NCBI GenBank assembly: GCA_035448545.1
Contig: DAOTJE010000006.1
Coordinates: 1-64,000, forward strand
DNA: 64,000 nt
Direction: 5' to 3'
Origin: Anaerobaca sp035448545
GTDB lineage: Bacteria > Planctomycetota > Phycisphaerae > Sedimentisphaerales > Anaerobacaceae
The notes under the pieces were generated by a model. The model made no database searches and was not told where the DNA came from. It saw nothing but the letters and a program-made list of their open reading frames with translations. Below are positions 17,302 through 26,114 of the stretch, in pieces. Position numbers and translations under genes: made by a program. Position 1 is the stretch's first letter; every line of letters begins with the position of its first letter.

Positions 17302-19050
17302 GTGACAGAAGCTCGCACTGGTGGGGGAAAGGTCATCCGCCGGGGGCCGTACCCGGAGCTGACGTGGACCGCCATCCTCGTCGGCTACGGACTGGGCTTT
17401 CTGATCACCATCAGCATGGGCTATGCCTGCCTGATTCTCGGCTTCTCGCACGAAGGCTCGGAGCTGGCGGCGATTCTCGGCTTCGGCGTGCTGCGGGGCA
17501 TCCTGCGACGCAACAGCATCATCGAAAACAACATCAGCCAGACGGTGGCCAGCAGCGTCAACGGCGCCTCGGCGGGAATCATGTTCTCCGTGCCGGCCCT
17601 GTTCATCCTGGGCCAGACCGACTTCAACCCCTGTCTGATGGTCTTCGGGGCGATTGCCGGAGGCGTCCTCGGCATTGCGTTCATCATTCCGCTGCGCAAG
17701 CAGATGATCGACTTCGAGCGGCTGACCTATCCGGGGGGCGTGGCGGTCGCGACGGTGCTCAAGAGCCCCGGCGCGGGCGTGCACAAGGCGATCCTGCTGG
17801 TGATCGGCGCGGCGCTGAGCGCGACGGTTGCCATTGTCAGCCATGCGACAGGATTCGAGAACTGGGCGCTGGGCGCGTACATCGGCATGCCCGACTACAT
17901 GAACGGCGTCTGGTTCGTCTCGCTGCTGACGATCGGGATCGGATTCATCGCGGGCAAAGGCGGACTGTGCTTCGTAATCGGCGGCTACGCCTGTTACTGG
18001 GTGCTGGCGCCGATCCTGGCGAGGATGGGCCTGCTGCCGACGCCGGAGCAGTTGCAGAGTCTCGACATGGCAATGCCCGACTACCTGCGTGTCTCGCTGT
18101 TCCGGCCGGTCGGAATCGGGATGCTCGTCGGCGGCGCCTTGGCCGGAATTGCCCTGGCGCTGCCGCTGATCGTCAGCGCCGTTCGCAGCATGCAATCGGC
18201 CGCCAGGACCGGCGCGGCCCTGTCGAAAGACGAGATGCCGATCAAGCTTCTCTACATCGGCGTCGTCGGCGCCGTGATCGTCCTGGGCATCGTCGCGGTC
18301 CTGTCCGTCGAGCAGATGGGGCTGGCGCGCGGCATCCTCATGGCGGTGCTCGGGACGATCTGGATCTGGATGGCGGGCGTGATCCTGTCCGAGTGCATCG
18401 GCCGGACCAACTGGTCGCCCATGAGCGGCATGACCCTGATCGGCGTGACGATCCTCATCGTGATCACCAGGGGCCTCGGCGACAAGGCCGCCATGATCTC
18501 CTCCGTGATGGTCGGCGCCGCCACGTGTATGGCCATGTCCCAGGCCACGGACCTGATGCTCGACCTCAAGACGGGCTATCTCGTCGGCGCGATCCCGCGG
18601 CGACAGCAGATCGGCCAGTTCCTCGCCAGCTGGATCGGACCGATCCTGATGGTCGGCCTGCTGTTCGTCCTGCACAAGGCGTATGGCCTGGGCAGCGAGA
18701 AGCTGCCCGCCCCGCAGGGCACCGTGCTGGCCAGCATGATACGCGGCATTCTCGAAGGGGATGTGCCGGTGTACAAATACCTGGCCGGAGCGGGCCTGGG
18801 CGCCCTGCTGAGTACGACCGGCATCGGCGGGCTCGGCATCCAGGTGGGCCTCGGATTCTACCTGCCGTTCGGCATCGTGCTGACTTACACGATCGGCACC
18901 GTCCTGCGAGTCGTCAGCGACAGGATGAAGGGCCGCCACTTCAGCGAGCAGGCGGGCATCCCCATCGCTGCCGGTCTGATCATCGGCGAAGGACTGGTCG
19001 GTGTCGGCTTCGCCGTCTACTCGGTCATCGTCGGAATGAAGGGAGGATAG
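17302..19050 (+). CDS. OPT-family oligopeptide/metal-chelate transporter
   Basis: This 582-residue protein has about 14 predicted membrane segments. The OPT pattern is clear: ELTWTAILVGYGLGFLITIS near the N-terminus, NISQTVASSVNGASAGI, and FERLTYPGGVAVATVLKSP. OPT proteins import peptides or metal complexes with protons. The start is a GTG at 17302 with AAGGAGAG at 17288-17295. The next gene begins 1 bp after the stop, so the two form an operon. The specificity is unknown. Confidence 0.9.
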   Translation: MTEARTGGGKVIRRGPYPELTWTAILVGYGLGFLITISMGYACLILGFSHEGSELAAILGFGVLRGILRRNSIIENNISQTVASSVNGASAGIMFSVPALFILGQTDFNPCLMVFGAIAGGVLGIAFIIPLRKQMIDFERLTYPGGVAVATVLKSPGAGVHKAILLVIGAALSATVAIVSHATGFENWALGAYIGMPDYMNGVWFVSLLTIGIGFIAGKGGLCFVIGGYACYWVLAPILARMGLLPTPEQLQSLDMAMPDYLRVSLFRPVGIGMLVGGALAGIALALPLIVSAVRSMQSAARTGAALSKDEMPIKLLYIGVVGAVIVLGIVAVLSVEQMGLARGILMAVLGTIWIWMAGVILSECIGRTNWSPMSGMTLIGVTILIVITRGLGDKAAMISSVMVGAATCMAMSQATDLMLDLKTGYLVGAIPRRQQIGQFLASWIGPILMVGLLFVLHKAYGLGSEKLPAPQGTVLASMIRGILEGDVPVYKYLAGAGLGALLSTTGIGGLGIQVGLGFYLPFGIVLTYTIGTVLRVVSDRMKGRHFSEQAGIPIAAGLIIGEGLVGVGFAVYSVIVGMKGG

Positions 19051-19051
19051 T

Positions 19052-19597
19052 GTGCGACTGCTCGGATTCCTGATGGTGACAGTCGGCTTCATCGCCGCGG
19101 CGCTGGCGGCGGTGATCGATGAGAGCACGGTGAAATGGCTGTGGTATCTGCCGGCGCTGTCGCTGGGGATCGCGGGAGTCGTGGTGATCCACACCCACGT
19201 CGCCCGCCACACCAAGGCGGACGACCACGTTGCGGCCAACATCGAGACCATCGAAGCCAGCTTGGGCAGGATTGCGGCCAACATCGGCACGCTCGACGCC
19301 CAGAAGCACGCCATCGACACCTACGACGTGCGGCATCGGATCGACGAACTGTTCGCCGAGGATCTCGAAACGTTCGTGGACGCCCGGCAGAGCATCGCGC
19401 ATCGCTACGGCCTGGCCGCCTACGCCGAGGTGATGACCGCCTTCGCCGCCGGCGAACGCTACCTCAATCGCGTGTGGTCCGCCTCCGCCGACGGCTACAT
19501 CGACGAGGTTCACGAATACCTCGCCAAGGCCAAGGACCAGTTCGACGAAACCCTCGCCCTCCTCCGCCGCCTGCAAACCACTCCACAGCCTGCCTGA
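19052..19597 (+). CDS. Small membrane protein with coiled C-terminal region
   Basis: This 181-residue protein of unknown family starts at a GTG at 19052, 1 bp after the OPT transporter stop. Two membrane segments lie within the first 50 residues (LLGFLMVTVGFIAAALAAV and LWYLPALSLGIAGVVVIHTH). The rest is soluble and helical, with an all-alpha core (ANIETIEASLGRIAANIGTL). Tight linkage suggests an accessory subunit of the transporter, but this is inference from position only. Confidence 0.75.
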   Translation: MRLLGFLMVTVGFIAAALAAVIDESTVKWLWYLPALSLGIAGVVVIHTHVARHTKADDHVAANIETIEASLGRIAANIGTLDAQKHAIDTYDVRHRIDELFAEDLETFVDARQSIAHRYGLAAYAEVMTAFAAGERYLNRVWSASADGYIDEVHEYLAKAKDQFDETLALLRRLQTTPQPA

Positions 19598-19617
19598 TTC
19601 TTGAAAGCCCGGTGAGT

Positions 19618-19953
19618 CTACAGGGCTTCGTCGAGGGGGCGGACGCGGGCGTTGGCGTCTACGTACTTGGCCTCGCAGGTCATCGTGTGGCCGAGGCGAT
19701 CGAAGGCGCGACGGCGGATGAGGCGGACCAGTTCGAGGACATCGCGGGCGCCGGCGGCACCGACGTTGACGATGAAGTTGGCGTGCAGTGAACTGGCCAC
19801 GGCATCGCGGACCCGCATGCTCTTGAAGCCGAGCGATTCGATCACCGCGCCGGGCGGCCCGCCATCTCTCCCGATCCCGATGAACATCGGGATCGGGACT
19901 GCGCGTTTGAGGCTGCCAAGTAAATGTCGAACGTCTTCGCACGCATCGGGCGT
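19618..19953 (-). pseudogene. murB: C-terminal remnant of murB
   Basis: On the minus strand the frame encodes the C-terminal lobe of UDP-MurNAc dehydrogenase (GGPPGAVIESLGFKSMRVRD, then SSLHANFIVNVGAAGARDVL and CEAKYVD). The FAD-binding N-terminal two thirds are missing. The frame can be followed upstream (CEDVRHLLGSLKRAVPIP) to the palindromic repeat at 19955, where it ends. A near-perfect hairpin repeat lies at 19870-19897 inside it. No start codon or ribosome binding site supports a shorter functional protein. A complete murB must exist elsewhere if the pathway is whole. Confidence 0.8.
19870..19897. repeat. Perfect hairpin repeat CCCGATCCCGATG
   Basis: CCCGATCCCGATG (19870-19882) is followed by a 2-nt loop and its exact complement (19885-19897). 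A degenerate copy with the same geometry is at 43670-43697. This copy lies inside the murB remnant. Confidence 0.8.
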
Positions 19954-20549
19954 CAGGGCGAGGCATGCCTCGCCCCTACCGTTTCGGTGCGGAAGTAGAA
20001 TTTCAATGCCTCTCGCACGTCCTCATCCATAAGGGCGAGTCGAAAGCCCTCCTGGCGGCGTTCCTTGTGAAGTCGCCTGGCTCGCTCGAAGATCGCACCT
20101 TCGATGGGGGCGTCGAACCAGTTCTTTTTCCGGATGTGCTGGAGAACATAGAATGCGAACTCACCTTCCCATGCATTTTCAAACGGACAGACATGAAAAC
20201 GCGTTTCCCGCCTGCTGTCTGCAAACTGAAGCAGAAAAGGGGTCGCCACATTTGGGTCCAGATCGAAAAAAGCCTTCCACTCCGGCATTCGAAATATACT
20301 ACCTTCGCTGATGCTTCCGTTGGCGTAGTCCTGAGATCCCGTCAGACAACCGCCGCGATCGCACAGGCTGGTCCAGGCGGCTTGGATATCCTCGGGCTTG
20401 AGGGCCGTCGTCTCGTCGCGGTTCGTCATCGACGGACCATCCACATGGAAGACGTCCCCACTCAGCCTCGGGCTCATGTCACTTCGATAGAGCGCATAGC
20501 CCAGAACACAGATCGAAGCGATCACCAGAATAAGGAATCGTTGCTTCAT
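19953..20549 (-). CDS. Hypothetical secreted or membrane-anchored protein with repeat-encoded tail
   Basis: This protein of about 198 residues starts MKQRFLILVIASICVLGYAL, one N-terminal membrane segment or signal peptide. The body (EDIQAAWTSLCDRGGCLTGS to ALMDEDVREALKFYF) is of unknown family, with two close cysteines. The last residues, GARHASP and the TGA stop, are encoded by the palindromic repeat at 19955, so the native C-terminus was probably replaced. A second copy of the same repeat lies upstream at 20666. The gene is transcribed toward the murB remnant. Confidence 0.6.
   Translation of the reverse strand: MKQRFLILVIASICVLGYALYRSDMSPRLSGDVFHVDGPSMTNRDETTALKPEDIQAAWTSLCDRGGCLTGSQDYANGSISEGSIFRMPEWKAFFDLDPNVATPFLLQFADSRRETRFHVCPFENAWEGEFAFYVLQHIRKKNWFDAPIEGAIFERARRLHKERRQEGFRLALMDEDVREALKFYFRTETVGARHASP
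19955..19980. repeat. Palindromic repeat (GTAGGGGCGAGGCA half-site), copy A
   Basis: AGGGCGAGGCA is followed by its complement TGCCTCGCCCCTACC. One arm is shortened relative to the copy at 20666. It encodes the end of the hypothetical protein on the minus strand and marks the broken edge of murB. Confidence 0.85.
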
Positions 20550-20665
20550 CACATTCGCAGCATCGCATCTCCACCACGTAGATGCGATCATACGAGAGCC
20601 CGCACACAAGTGCAACAGCGCTTTCGCGGCGCGATCTCCTGTTTGTAGATGGCAGGTGGTTTGCC

Positions 20666-20693
20666 GTAGGGGCGAGGCATGCCTCGCCCCTAC
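20666..20693. repeat. Palindromic repeat, copy B (perfect 28 bp)
   Basis: The half-site GTAGGGGCGAGGCA is followed directly by its exact complement. It lies between the DUF362 gene stop (20731) and the hypothetical gene start (20549), both on the minus strand. Confidence 0.9.
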
Positions 20694-20730
20694 CCTTTGG
20701 CCGTGGGTGAAACGATAGGGATGGCCCGGG

Positions 20731-21987
20731 TCAGCGGGCGTGGCGGTGGAACTCGGGGGCTTCTTTGAGGCAGGTGCCGAGAATGCGGAGCGATTTGGCC
20801 GCCGCGGTAATGCCCGAGCGTTGGACGGTGAGCGGCTGATCTCCGACTTCCGGGAAACCTCTGTCATCCGGCGTGAGTTTCTCCCAATTCTGGAACAGCC
20901 GGGCCCAGTCGCTGTTGGCGATCCGGTTCATCACCCGTTTGGCCTTGAACGAGTACCAGAAGCTGTCGTGGTAGAGCACGCTGGCCAGGTACGACCAGGG
21001 AGCCAGCACGGTCTTGAGCGACCACTCGACGGGCTTCTTGAGCGGACCCCAGTAGATTTTGTGCTGCATTCTGGCGGCGAAGGTCATCTTCTTGAACGGG
21101 CCTTCGAAATGCCAGTTCTCTTGTGCGGCGTCGACGTCTCCGACGATCTCGATTTGGCCGGGGTCGCCGCAGCCGAGCCCCATGTCGTGGGCCAGCCTGA
21201 CGTACTTGAGGTCGTGCAGCGGGTCCATGCCCATCATCTTCGCGGCGACCGCATCGATCGCGACCTGGTCGGCGCTGGCCAGCAGCACGTTCTTGACGTG
21301 CGGCACCATGCAGCGCGGGCCGGGCCCGTCGCCCGCGAAGGTGCCGTCCATCACCGCGAAGACGCCGCGATGAATCTTCTTCTGAATCATCAGCAGATCG
21401 ACGAGCGTCTCGTGGATCACCGGATGCGTCCAATGCCGCTTCTCGTTCAGCAGTCCGCCGAAGGCGTTCTTCATCGCGCCGGTCGTCGTCGTGAAGACGT
21501 GCGTCTTCACCGTCGGCAGGTGGATGATGTTCTCGCCGATGAACCGCTTGGGGATGTGGAACCCCTTGGGGTAGACCGCGTTGAGGCAGAGGAACTTGTC
21601 GGCCAGGTCGCCCACCGCGTCCCGGATATGAATCCACTCCTGGCCTTCGTACAGATGCACGTTCCGCAGGCCGTGGGCATCGATGACGTTGATCTGCTTG
21701 TTCTCCCGCTCGCCCAGGTGGGCGTCGATCACGACGGTCCGATTGTGACAGCCGTGAATCAGGTTGGGGTCGTAGCCGTCCCGTTTCATCGCCCGGATCA
21801 CGCCTTCGAGCTGCCAAGGCGTGGTCGAGCTGCCCGGGAAGAAGAAGTGCCAGGAGATGTTGATCTTCAGGGCGGTGTCGGCGTCTTTGGCGATCACGTC
21901 CTGGTAGCCGGCCAGGTTCATCAGACGGTGATAGTCCTCCAGAACCGTTCTCGGGCTGGTGCGGATCACGGCGACTTTGGCGTTCAT
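20731..21987 (-). CDS. DUF362-domain protein
   Basis: This 418-residue soluble protein has DUF362 hallmarks: KINISWHFFFPGSSTTPW near the N-terminus, HLPTVKTHVFTTTTGAMKNA and HDMGLGCGDP. The family is often found with ferredoxin domains and is of unsettled function. No Cys-rich ferredoxin motif is seen here. The gene lies last in a minus-strand run after the membrane fusion protein (45-bp gap), so a role in envelope lipid or glycan metabolism is possible but unproven. Confidence 0.8.
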   Translation of the reverse strand: MNAKVAVIRTSPRTVLEDYHRLMNLAGYQDVIAKDADTALKINISWHFFFPGSSTTPWQLEGVIRAMKRDGYDPNLIHGCHNRTVVIDAHLGERENKQINVIDAHGLRNVHLYEGQEWIHIRDAVGDLADKFLCLNAVYPKGFHIPKRFIGENIIHLPTVKTHVFTTTTGAMKNAFGGLLNEKRHWTHPVIHETLVDLLMIQKKIHRGVFAVMDGTFAGDGPGPRCMVPHVKNVLLASADQVAIDAVAAKMMGMDPLHDLKYVRLAHDMGLGCGDPGQIEIVGDVDAAQENWHFEGPFKKMTFAARMQHKIYWGPLKKPVEWSLKTVLAPWSYLASVLYHDSFWYSFKAKRVMNRIANSDWARLFQNWEKLTPDDRGFPEVGDQPLTVQRSGITAAAKSLRILGTCLKEAPEFHRHAR

Positions 21988-22032
21988 CAGTGCCTCACAT
22001 CTCTTTTATGAAGAACTTGCTGACGCACGAAC

Positions 22033-23670
22033 TCACTTGCTGTTCTCGACGGGCCTCTTGACCAGCGTCGCGACGTAATGGGCGCTGCCCTTTCGCAGAC
22101 GCGACGTCTCCAGGTATCGTTCGAAGCCCGCCAGCGGCTGGAGCAGAGCGGCGGGAATGAAGTCCGGCAGGAACGTGAAATAGAGCTTGTCCGCCATCCA
22201 GTCCGCGCCGGCCAAATCCGGGAGCCGGTCGGGGCGAATCCACCGTTCGTTGCCCTCGTCGATCCCGCGAATCAGCGGGAACACGTATCCGAGATAGAAG
22301 CGGAACAGCGGATTCATCGTGTTGATCTCCTGGAGGAAGAACACGCCGCCGGGCTTGAGAACTCGTACGATCTCTTCGAGAACCTGCAACTGCATTTGTG
22401 GATCTACGACGTGATGCAGCACGTTGATCGCGTACGCGAAATCGAAATGGCCGTCGTCGAATGGCAGCTTTGCCGCATCGACGGTCAGAAAGCGACACTC
22501 GACATGCTGCTCCTGTGCATATCGTTGCGCCATGCGAATCTGGGCCGGCGAGCGGTCGACGCCGACCATCTGGTGTCCCTGTCTCGCCATCTCGCACGCA
22601 TACCATCCGTGCCCGCAGCCGATATCAAGCCCCCGCGCGCCGCGGTTCAGGCCGGAGGCGCTCAGTGTCTCCTGCATGTAGCGCACCTTGCGCAGCAGCA
22701 GGCGCTGCCGCACATGCTCGGGGATGCGATGCTCATACGTCTCGGCGATGTCCTCGAAATGGTCGTCGGGTCTGCGGCTGCGCAGTCTGCCAAGCAGAGG
22801 CTTCCACCTCAGCAGCAGCGTGATCGACCCGACCGCCACGATGAACCACACCGTGCCCAGTCGAAAGGCCACCGTGGAGAGGATGGCCGCGGACAAGGCG
22901 ACGTCTGAGGCGACAAGCTCGCGAACCAGCAGCGAACCGGCGACGCCGATGCCGACGGGGATACCGGTCAGACCGCCGAGGACCGTCGTATGGGCGAAGG
23001 TGCCCAGCGCCTCGACGAACGGCAGAGGCGACCGCATCAGGGACAGTGTACTCGAAAGGGCCAGGCCCACCGGGGCCCAGGCCAGGACCGTCAGGCCCAG
23101 CGCGACCGCCGCATGGAACAGACGCGGCCAGTTTCGCAGGCGCTGCACCTGGAATCTCCGCCGCACCATGAGAAGACCGATCACCCACACGACGATGATG
23201 GCGGGGCCGTAGATGCGGAATCGGCCCGCCAGCATCGCGAACAGCGACAGCGCCAGCAGGTCCGTCAAGCGCTCCAGCAGCCAGATGTACACGACGTCGG
23301 TTCGATACGAACGATGCGTTCTGCCCACCAGTGGAACGCGGAGCAACTCGCCCACATAGAAGGGCGTCAGGATCGCCGGCAGTGTCACCAGGTAGATCTG
23401 CAGACCGTCCTCGGCTTTCAGGCGAATATCGACCGACCGAAGGAGGAAATGCCAGCGGACCCAGCGCACAGAGACATTGGCGGCGGTCATGAGAACCGTC
23501 AACCCGAGTCCGGCGACGACGGCGCCGAGTCGGTCGAGCACGGCGCCCGGCCCGTCGAGCATGCCGATCCACCATGCCGAGACGCCCGCACCCAGCAGCA
23601 CAAAGAGCAGCAGAAAGGCGCCGACCCACCCGAGGACCGCCGCACGCGATGTCACCGGTCTTGTGTCCAT
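22033..23670 (-). CDS. Fusion: flippase-like membrane domain (UPF0104/LPG-synthase TM) plus SAM methyltransferase
   Basis: This 545-residue protein has two parts. Residues 1-320 have about eight membrane segments and the pattern of the lysyl-PG synthase/UPF0104 membrane domain (PAILTPFYVGELLRVPLVGR; LSAAILSTVAFRLGTVW). Residues about 330-545 are a class I methyltransferase, with motif I LDIGCGHGWYACEMARQGH near 346, LPFDDGHFDFAYAINVLHHV and VLKPGGVFFLQE. Such membrane domains usually move or hold isoprenoid- or lipid-linked molecules, so the methyl acceptor may be a membrane lipid or glycan. The start codon immediately follows the upstream gene's stop, giving tight coupling. Confidence 0.85.
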   Translation of the reverse strand: MDTRPVTSRAAVLGWVGAFLLLFVLLGAGVSAWWIGMLDGPGAVLDRLGAVVAGLGLTVLMTAANVSVRWVRWHFLLRSVDIRLKAEDGLQIYLVTLPAILTPFYVGELLRVPLVGRTHRSYRTDVVYIWLLERLTDLLALSLFAMLAGRFRIYGPAIIVVWVIGLLMVRRRFQVQRLRNWPRLFHAAVALGLTVLAWAPVGLALSSTLSLMRSPLPFVEALGTFAHTTVLGGLTGIPVGIGVAGSLLVRELVASDVALSAAILSTVAFRLGTVWFIVAVGSITLLLRWKPLLGRLRSRRPDDHFEDIAETYEHRIPEHVRQRLLLRKVRYMQETLSASGLNRGARGLDIGCGHGWYACEMARQGHQMVGVDRSPAQIRMAQRYAQEQHVECRFLTVDAAKLPFDDGHFDFAYAINVLHHVVDPQMQLQVLEEIVRVLKPGGVFFLQEINTMNPLFRFYLGYVFPLIRGIDEGNERWIRPDRLPDLAGADWMADKLYFTFLPDFIPAALLQPLAGFERYLETSRLRKGSAHYVATLVKRPVENSK

Positions 23671-25797
23671 CTAATTGGATGTGCCCCTCGAGCGAAGCGC
23701 CCGGTCCAGGTTCTGCCGGGCGGTGGTGTAATCCGGTTTCGCCTCCAGCGCTCTGCGATAGTGTTCGATGGCCTCATCGACCTTGCCCTGCGCGATCAGG
23801 ATGTTTGCCAGGTTGTTGTGCGCCTGGTAGTACCCGGGTTGCAGGGCGATCGCCTGGCGATACTGCTCGACGGCCCCATCGTCATCCCCGGCGTCTTTGA
23901 GCGTCCGGGCCAGCAGATAATGTGCCTCCGGCAGGCCCGCCTGGTGCTCGACGATCCATCGCAGGTGCACGATCGCCTCGTCATAGCGGCGCAACTCGCG
24001 CAACGCCGAGGCCAGATTGTACCGTGCCTGCACATAATCGGGGCGCAGCTCGACCGCGCTGGCGTAATGTTCGGCCGCCCCGGCATAGTCCCCCTTGTTG
24101 TAGAGCAGGTCTGCCAGGCGACGGTGTCCTTCTTCCGACGCCGGGTCTGCCGCAATCGCGTCGCGGCATTCCTGCGTCGCCAGGTCGGGCTTGTCGGCCA
24201 GACGATAGCAACTGGCCCGCAGCAGGTGCCACTGCGCCCGATTCGGCTGGCAGGGAACAACGTGGATGCTGGCGATCGCGTACAGCGCGACGAGGGCGGC
24301 CAGTCCTCCGAGAGCCGCCGCACGCCGGCCGGCTACGAACAGCCGTCCGAGGCGGCACAACCCGTAGGCCCCGAACAGGAAGAGGAACGGAACCACGGGC
24401 ATGCGATACCGCCCCACCACGAAGAACGGCAGATAGGAGCCGAAATAGGTCAGGATGAACAGGATCAGCAATATCGACACTTCGAACTGCCGAGCAACGG
24501 CTGGGGACGGAAGCTCGTCTCTCTCGCCGCGCGAACGCCTGGCGACAAAGAACTGGAGAACGCCGAAAATCGCCAGGGACACGGGCAACGGAAAGCCCGG
24601 CAGGTGACGCAGCGTGGCCGAGTGGGCTTTCTCCAGCTCCACCACCTTGTTGCTGCCCACCTCCTCGGGCCCCCAGAACAGCGCCGCTTTGATCGCGACG
24701 AGCTTCAGTGCCCGGGCGGGATGGGTCCGGATGAACTGCATCGCCTTGTCGACGAAGTAGGAAGAGACCTCGGAGTGCCTGACCTTGCGGCCGAGTTTCT
24801 TCTCCACGCCCCGAACCATCTTGGGATAGTCGAAGCACGTCCAGTTGTCGCCGGCGCCGAGCTCCTTCAGGTCCGGGATGATCGTGTACCGCCCGTTGGC
24901 GCCTTCGTGGTTGCCTGTGTACAGACTGATACCGATGTTGGACGTGATCAGCACGAAATCCTTCGCGACGACCCAGTTGCGAATCGTCACGGGGGCAATC
25001 ATCAAAGCGATCCCGGCGACGAATCCCAGACCGACCGGCCCCGGCCGCCGATGATCCTTCCGCCGCCGGGCCACCCACCAGGACCAGCCGAGAACGACCG
25101 GCGCGAACAGCAGGATGTTTGAGCGCACCAGGGCGAAGAGCCCGAACAGCGCGCCGCCGGCCAGCCCGCGTCCGAACGTAAACCGGTCGGACCAGAGGCT
25201 CAGAACATGGAAGAGCGCCAGGCCGAGGGTCACGAGCAACACCGGTTCGAGCAGCTCGCCTTCGAAGTAGATGAACGCCCAGTAGGACGACATCAAAGCG
25301 GCGAAGATCAGTCCCGTCGCGGATCCGAAGAGCCTGCGGCCGAGAAGGTACGCCAGCGCGCCGTTGACCAGCCCCAGAGCCATCTGCACGATCCGCGCGG
25401 CCAGGTAGCTGCCGCCGAACAGATAGTACACGCCCGCCAGGAAGAACGGATACGCCGGCGGACGCAGGTACGGCTGCGAGCGGATCTCCGGATCGGTCCA
25501 GTCGCTCAGGTTTTTCGGCAGCGTCCAGTCACCCGTGGCGAGGCCCCGCGCCCAATAGTCGTGGTACGCCGGATCGATCTGCGGAAGCGCAAAGTCCGGA
25601 TTGCGGACGAGCTCGCGGAGGTAGGAGATCCGCAGGGCTCCTCCCGACAGGAGGATCAGGACCAGGAGGACCAAGGTGGGCGGGAACTTCGTGTGGGATG
25701 CACCGATGGCGGCACCCGTTTTGTCGTCAGGCTGCCGCGCGTCCCCACCCCCGCCGGGCCGGGCTCCGGTGCCCTTGTCTCGACGTCTTCCCGCCAT
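23671..25797 (-). CDS. Polytopic glycosyltransferase-like protein with C-terminal TPR repeats
   Basis: This 708-residue protein has three parts. A short basic N-terminus leads into about ten membrane segments with the GT39/GT83-like first loop (QIDPAYHDYWARG, then LRPPAYPFFLAGVYYLFGG). It ends with at least four TPR units from about residue 540 (YNKGDYAGAAEHYASAVELR; AQGKVDEAIEHYRRALEAKP). Members use polyprenyl-phosphate sugars to glycosylate proteins or lipids at the outer face of the membrane. The acidic pair in the first loop (D in QID) fits the catalytic site. It is first in the three-gene minus-strand run. Confidence 0.85.
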   Translation of the reverse strand: MAGRRRDKGTGARPGGGGDARQPDDKTGAAIGASHTKFPPTLVLLVLILLSGGALRISYLRELVRNPDFALPQIDPAYHDYWARGLATGDWTLPKNLSDWTDPEIRSQPYLRPPAYPFFLAGVYYLFGGSYLAARIVQMALGLVNGALAYLLGRRLFGSATGLIFAALMSSYWAFIYFEGELLEPVLLVTLGLALFHVLSLWSDRFTFGRGLAGGALFGLFALVRSNILLFAPVVLGWSWWVARRRKDHRRPGPVGLGFVAGIALMIAPVTIRNWVVAKDFVLITSNIGISLYTGNHEGANGRYTIIPDLKELGAGDNWTCFDYPKMVRGVEKKLGRKVRHSEVSSYFVDKAMQFIRTHPARALKLVAIKAALFWGPEEVGSNKVVELEKAHSATLRHLPGFPLPVSLAIFGVLQFFVARRSRGERDELPSPAVARQFEVSILLILFILTYFGSYLPFFVVGRYRMPVVPFLFLFGAYGLCRLGRLFVAGRRAAALGGLAALVALYAIASIHVVPCQPNRAQWHLLRASCYRLADKPDLATQECRDAIAADPASEEGHRRLADLLYNKGDYAGAAEHYASAVELRPDYVQARYNLASALRELRRYDEAIVHLRWIVEHQAGLPEAHYLLARTLKDAGDDDGAVEQYRQAIALQPGYYQAHNNLANILIAQGKVDEAIEHYRRALEAKPDYTTARQNLDRALRSRGTSN

Positions 25798-25904
25798 ACT
25801 CGATTCTCACGTGCTGCCGATCCGCCCCGATGGCAACGGGAGCCATACGTCCCAGGCATCTGGTCCACCTCACGAAGCACTCCCGTCCCGAAGGGGCCGG
25901 TTCC

Positions 25905-25933
25905 ATTGTAGGATGAATCGAGCGGAAATGCAA
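25905..25933 (-). promoter_or_regulatory. Candidate promoter for the TPR/flippase/DUF362 run
   Basis: On the minus strand TTGCAT (25933-25928) and TACAAT (25910-25905) are 17 bp apart. The leader to the first ATG would be about 100 nt. Confidence 0.45.
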
Positions 25934-26114
25934 ACCGGATGTCCGCCCCGTGTGGGCCACCAGGGCCGTGACCTGCTGACGTCTGTCCCAATCCGCGCTT
26001 GCCACAGGCGACCGGCGGCCGCATAATCCGCGTGGACAACATGCCGCCGCGCGGGCCGACCGCGTTGTGGCCAAGCCTAAGACACCGGACAGGAACGATA
26101 GGGGAAACACAACC

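Noticed and set aside
16737..19073. Very long plus-strand frame overlapping tRNA-Ser and the OPT gene
   Set aside because: It runs through a tRNA and is composed of Arg-rich shadow text; the OPT frame is the coding one.
22990..25122. Very long plus-strand frame opposite the glycosyltransferase and fusion genes
   Set aside because: It is Arg/Gln/His-rich, with no domain, and mirrors the codon bias of the real minus-strand genes.
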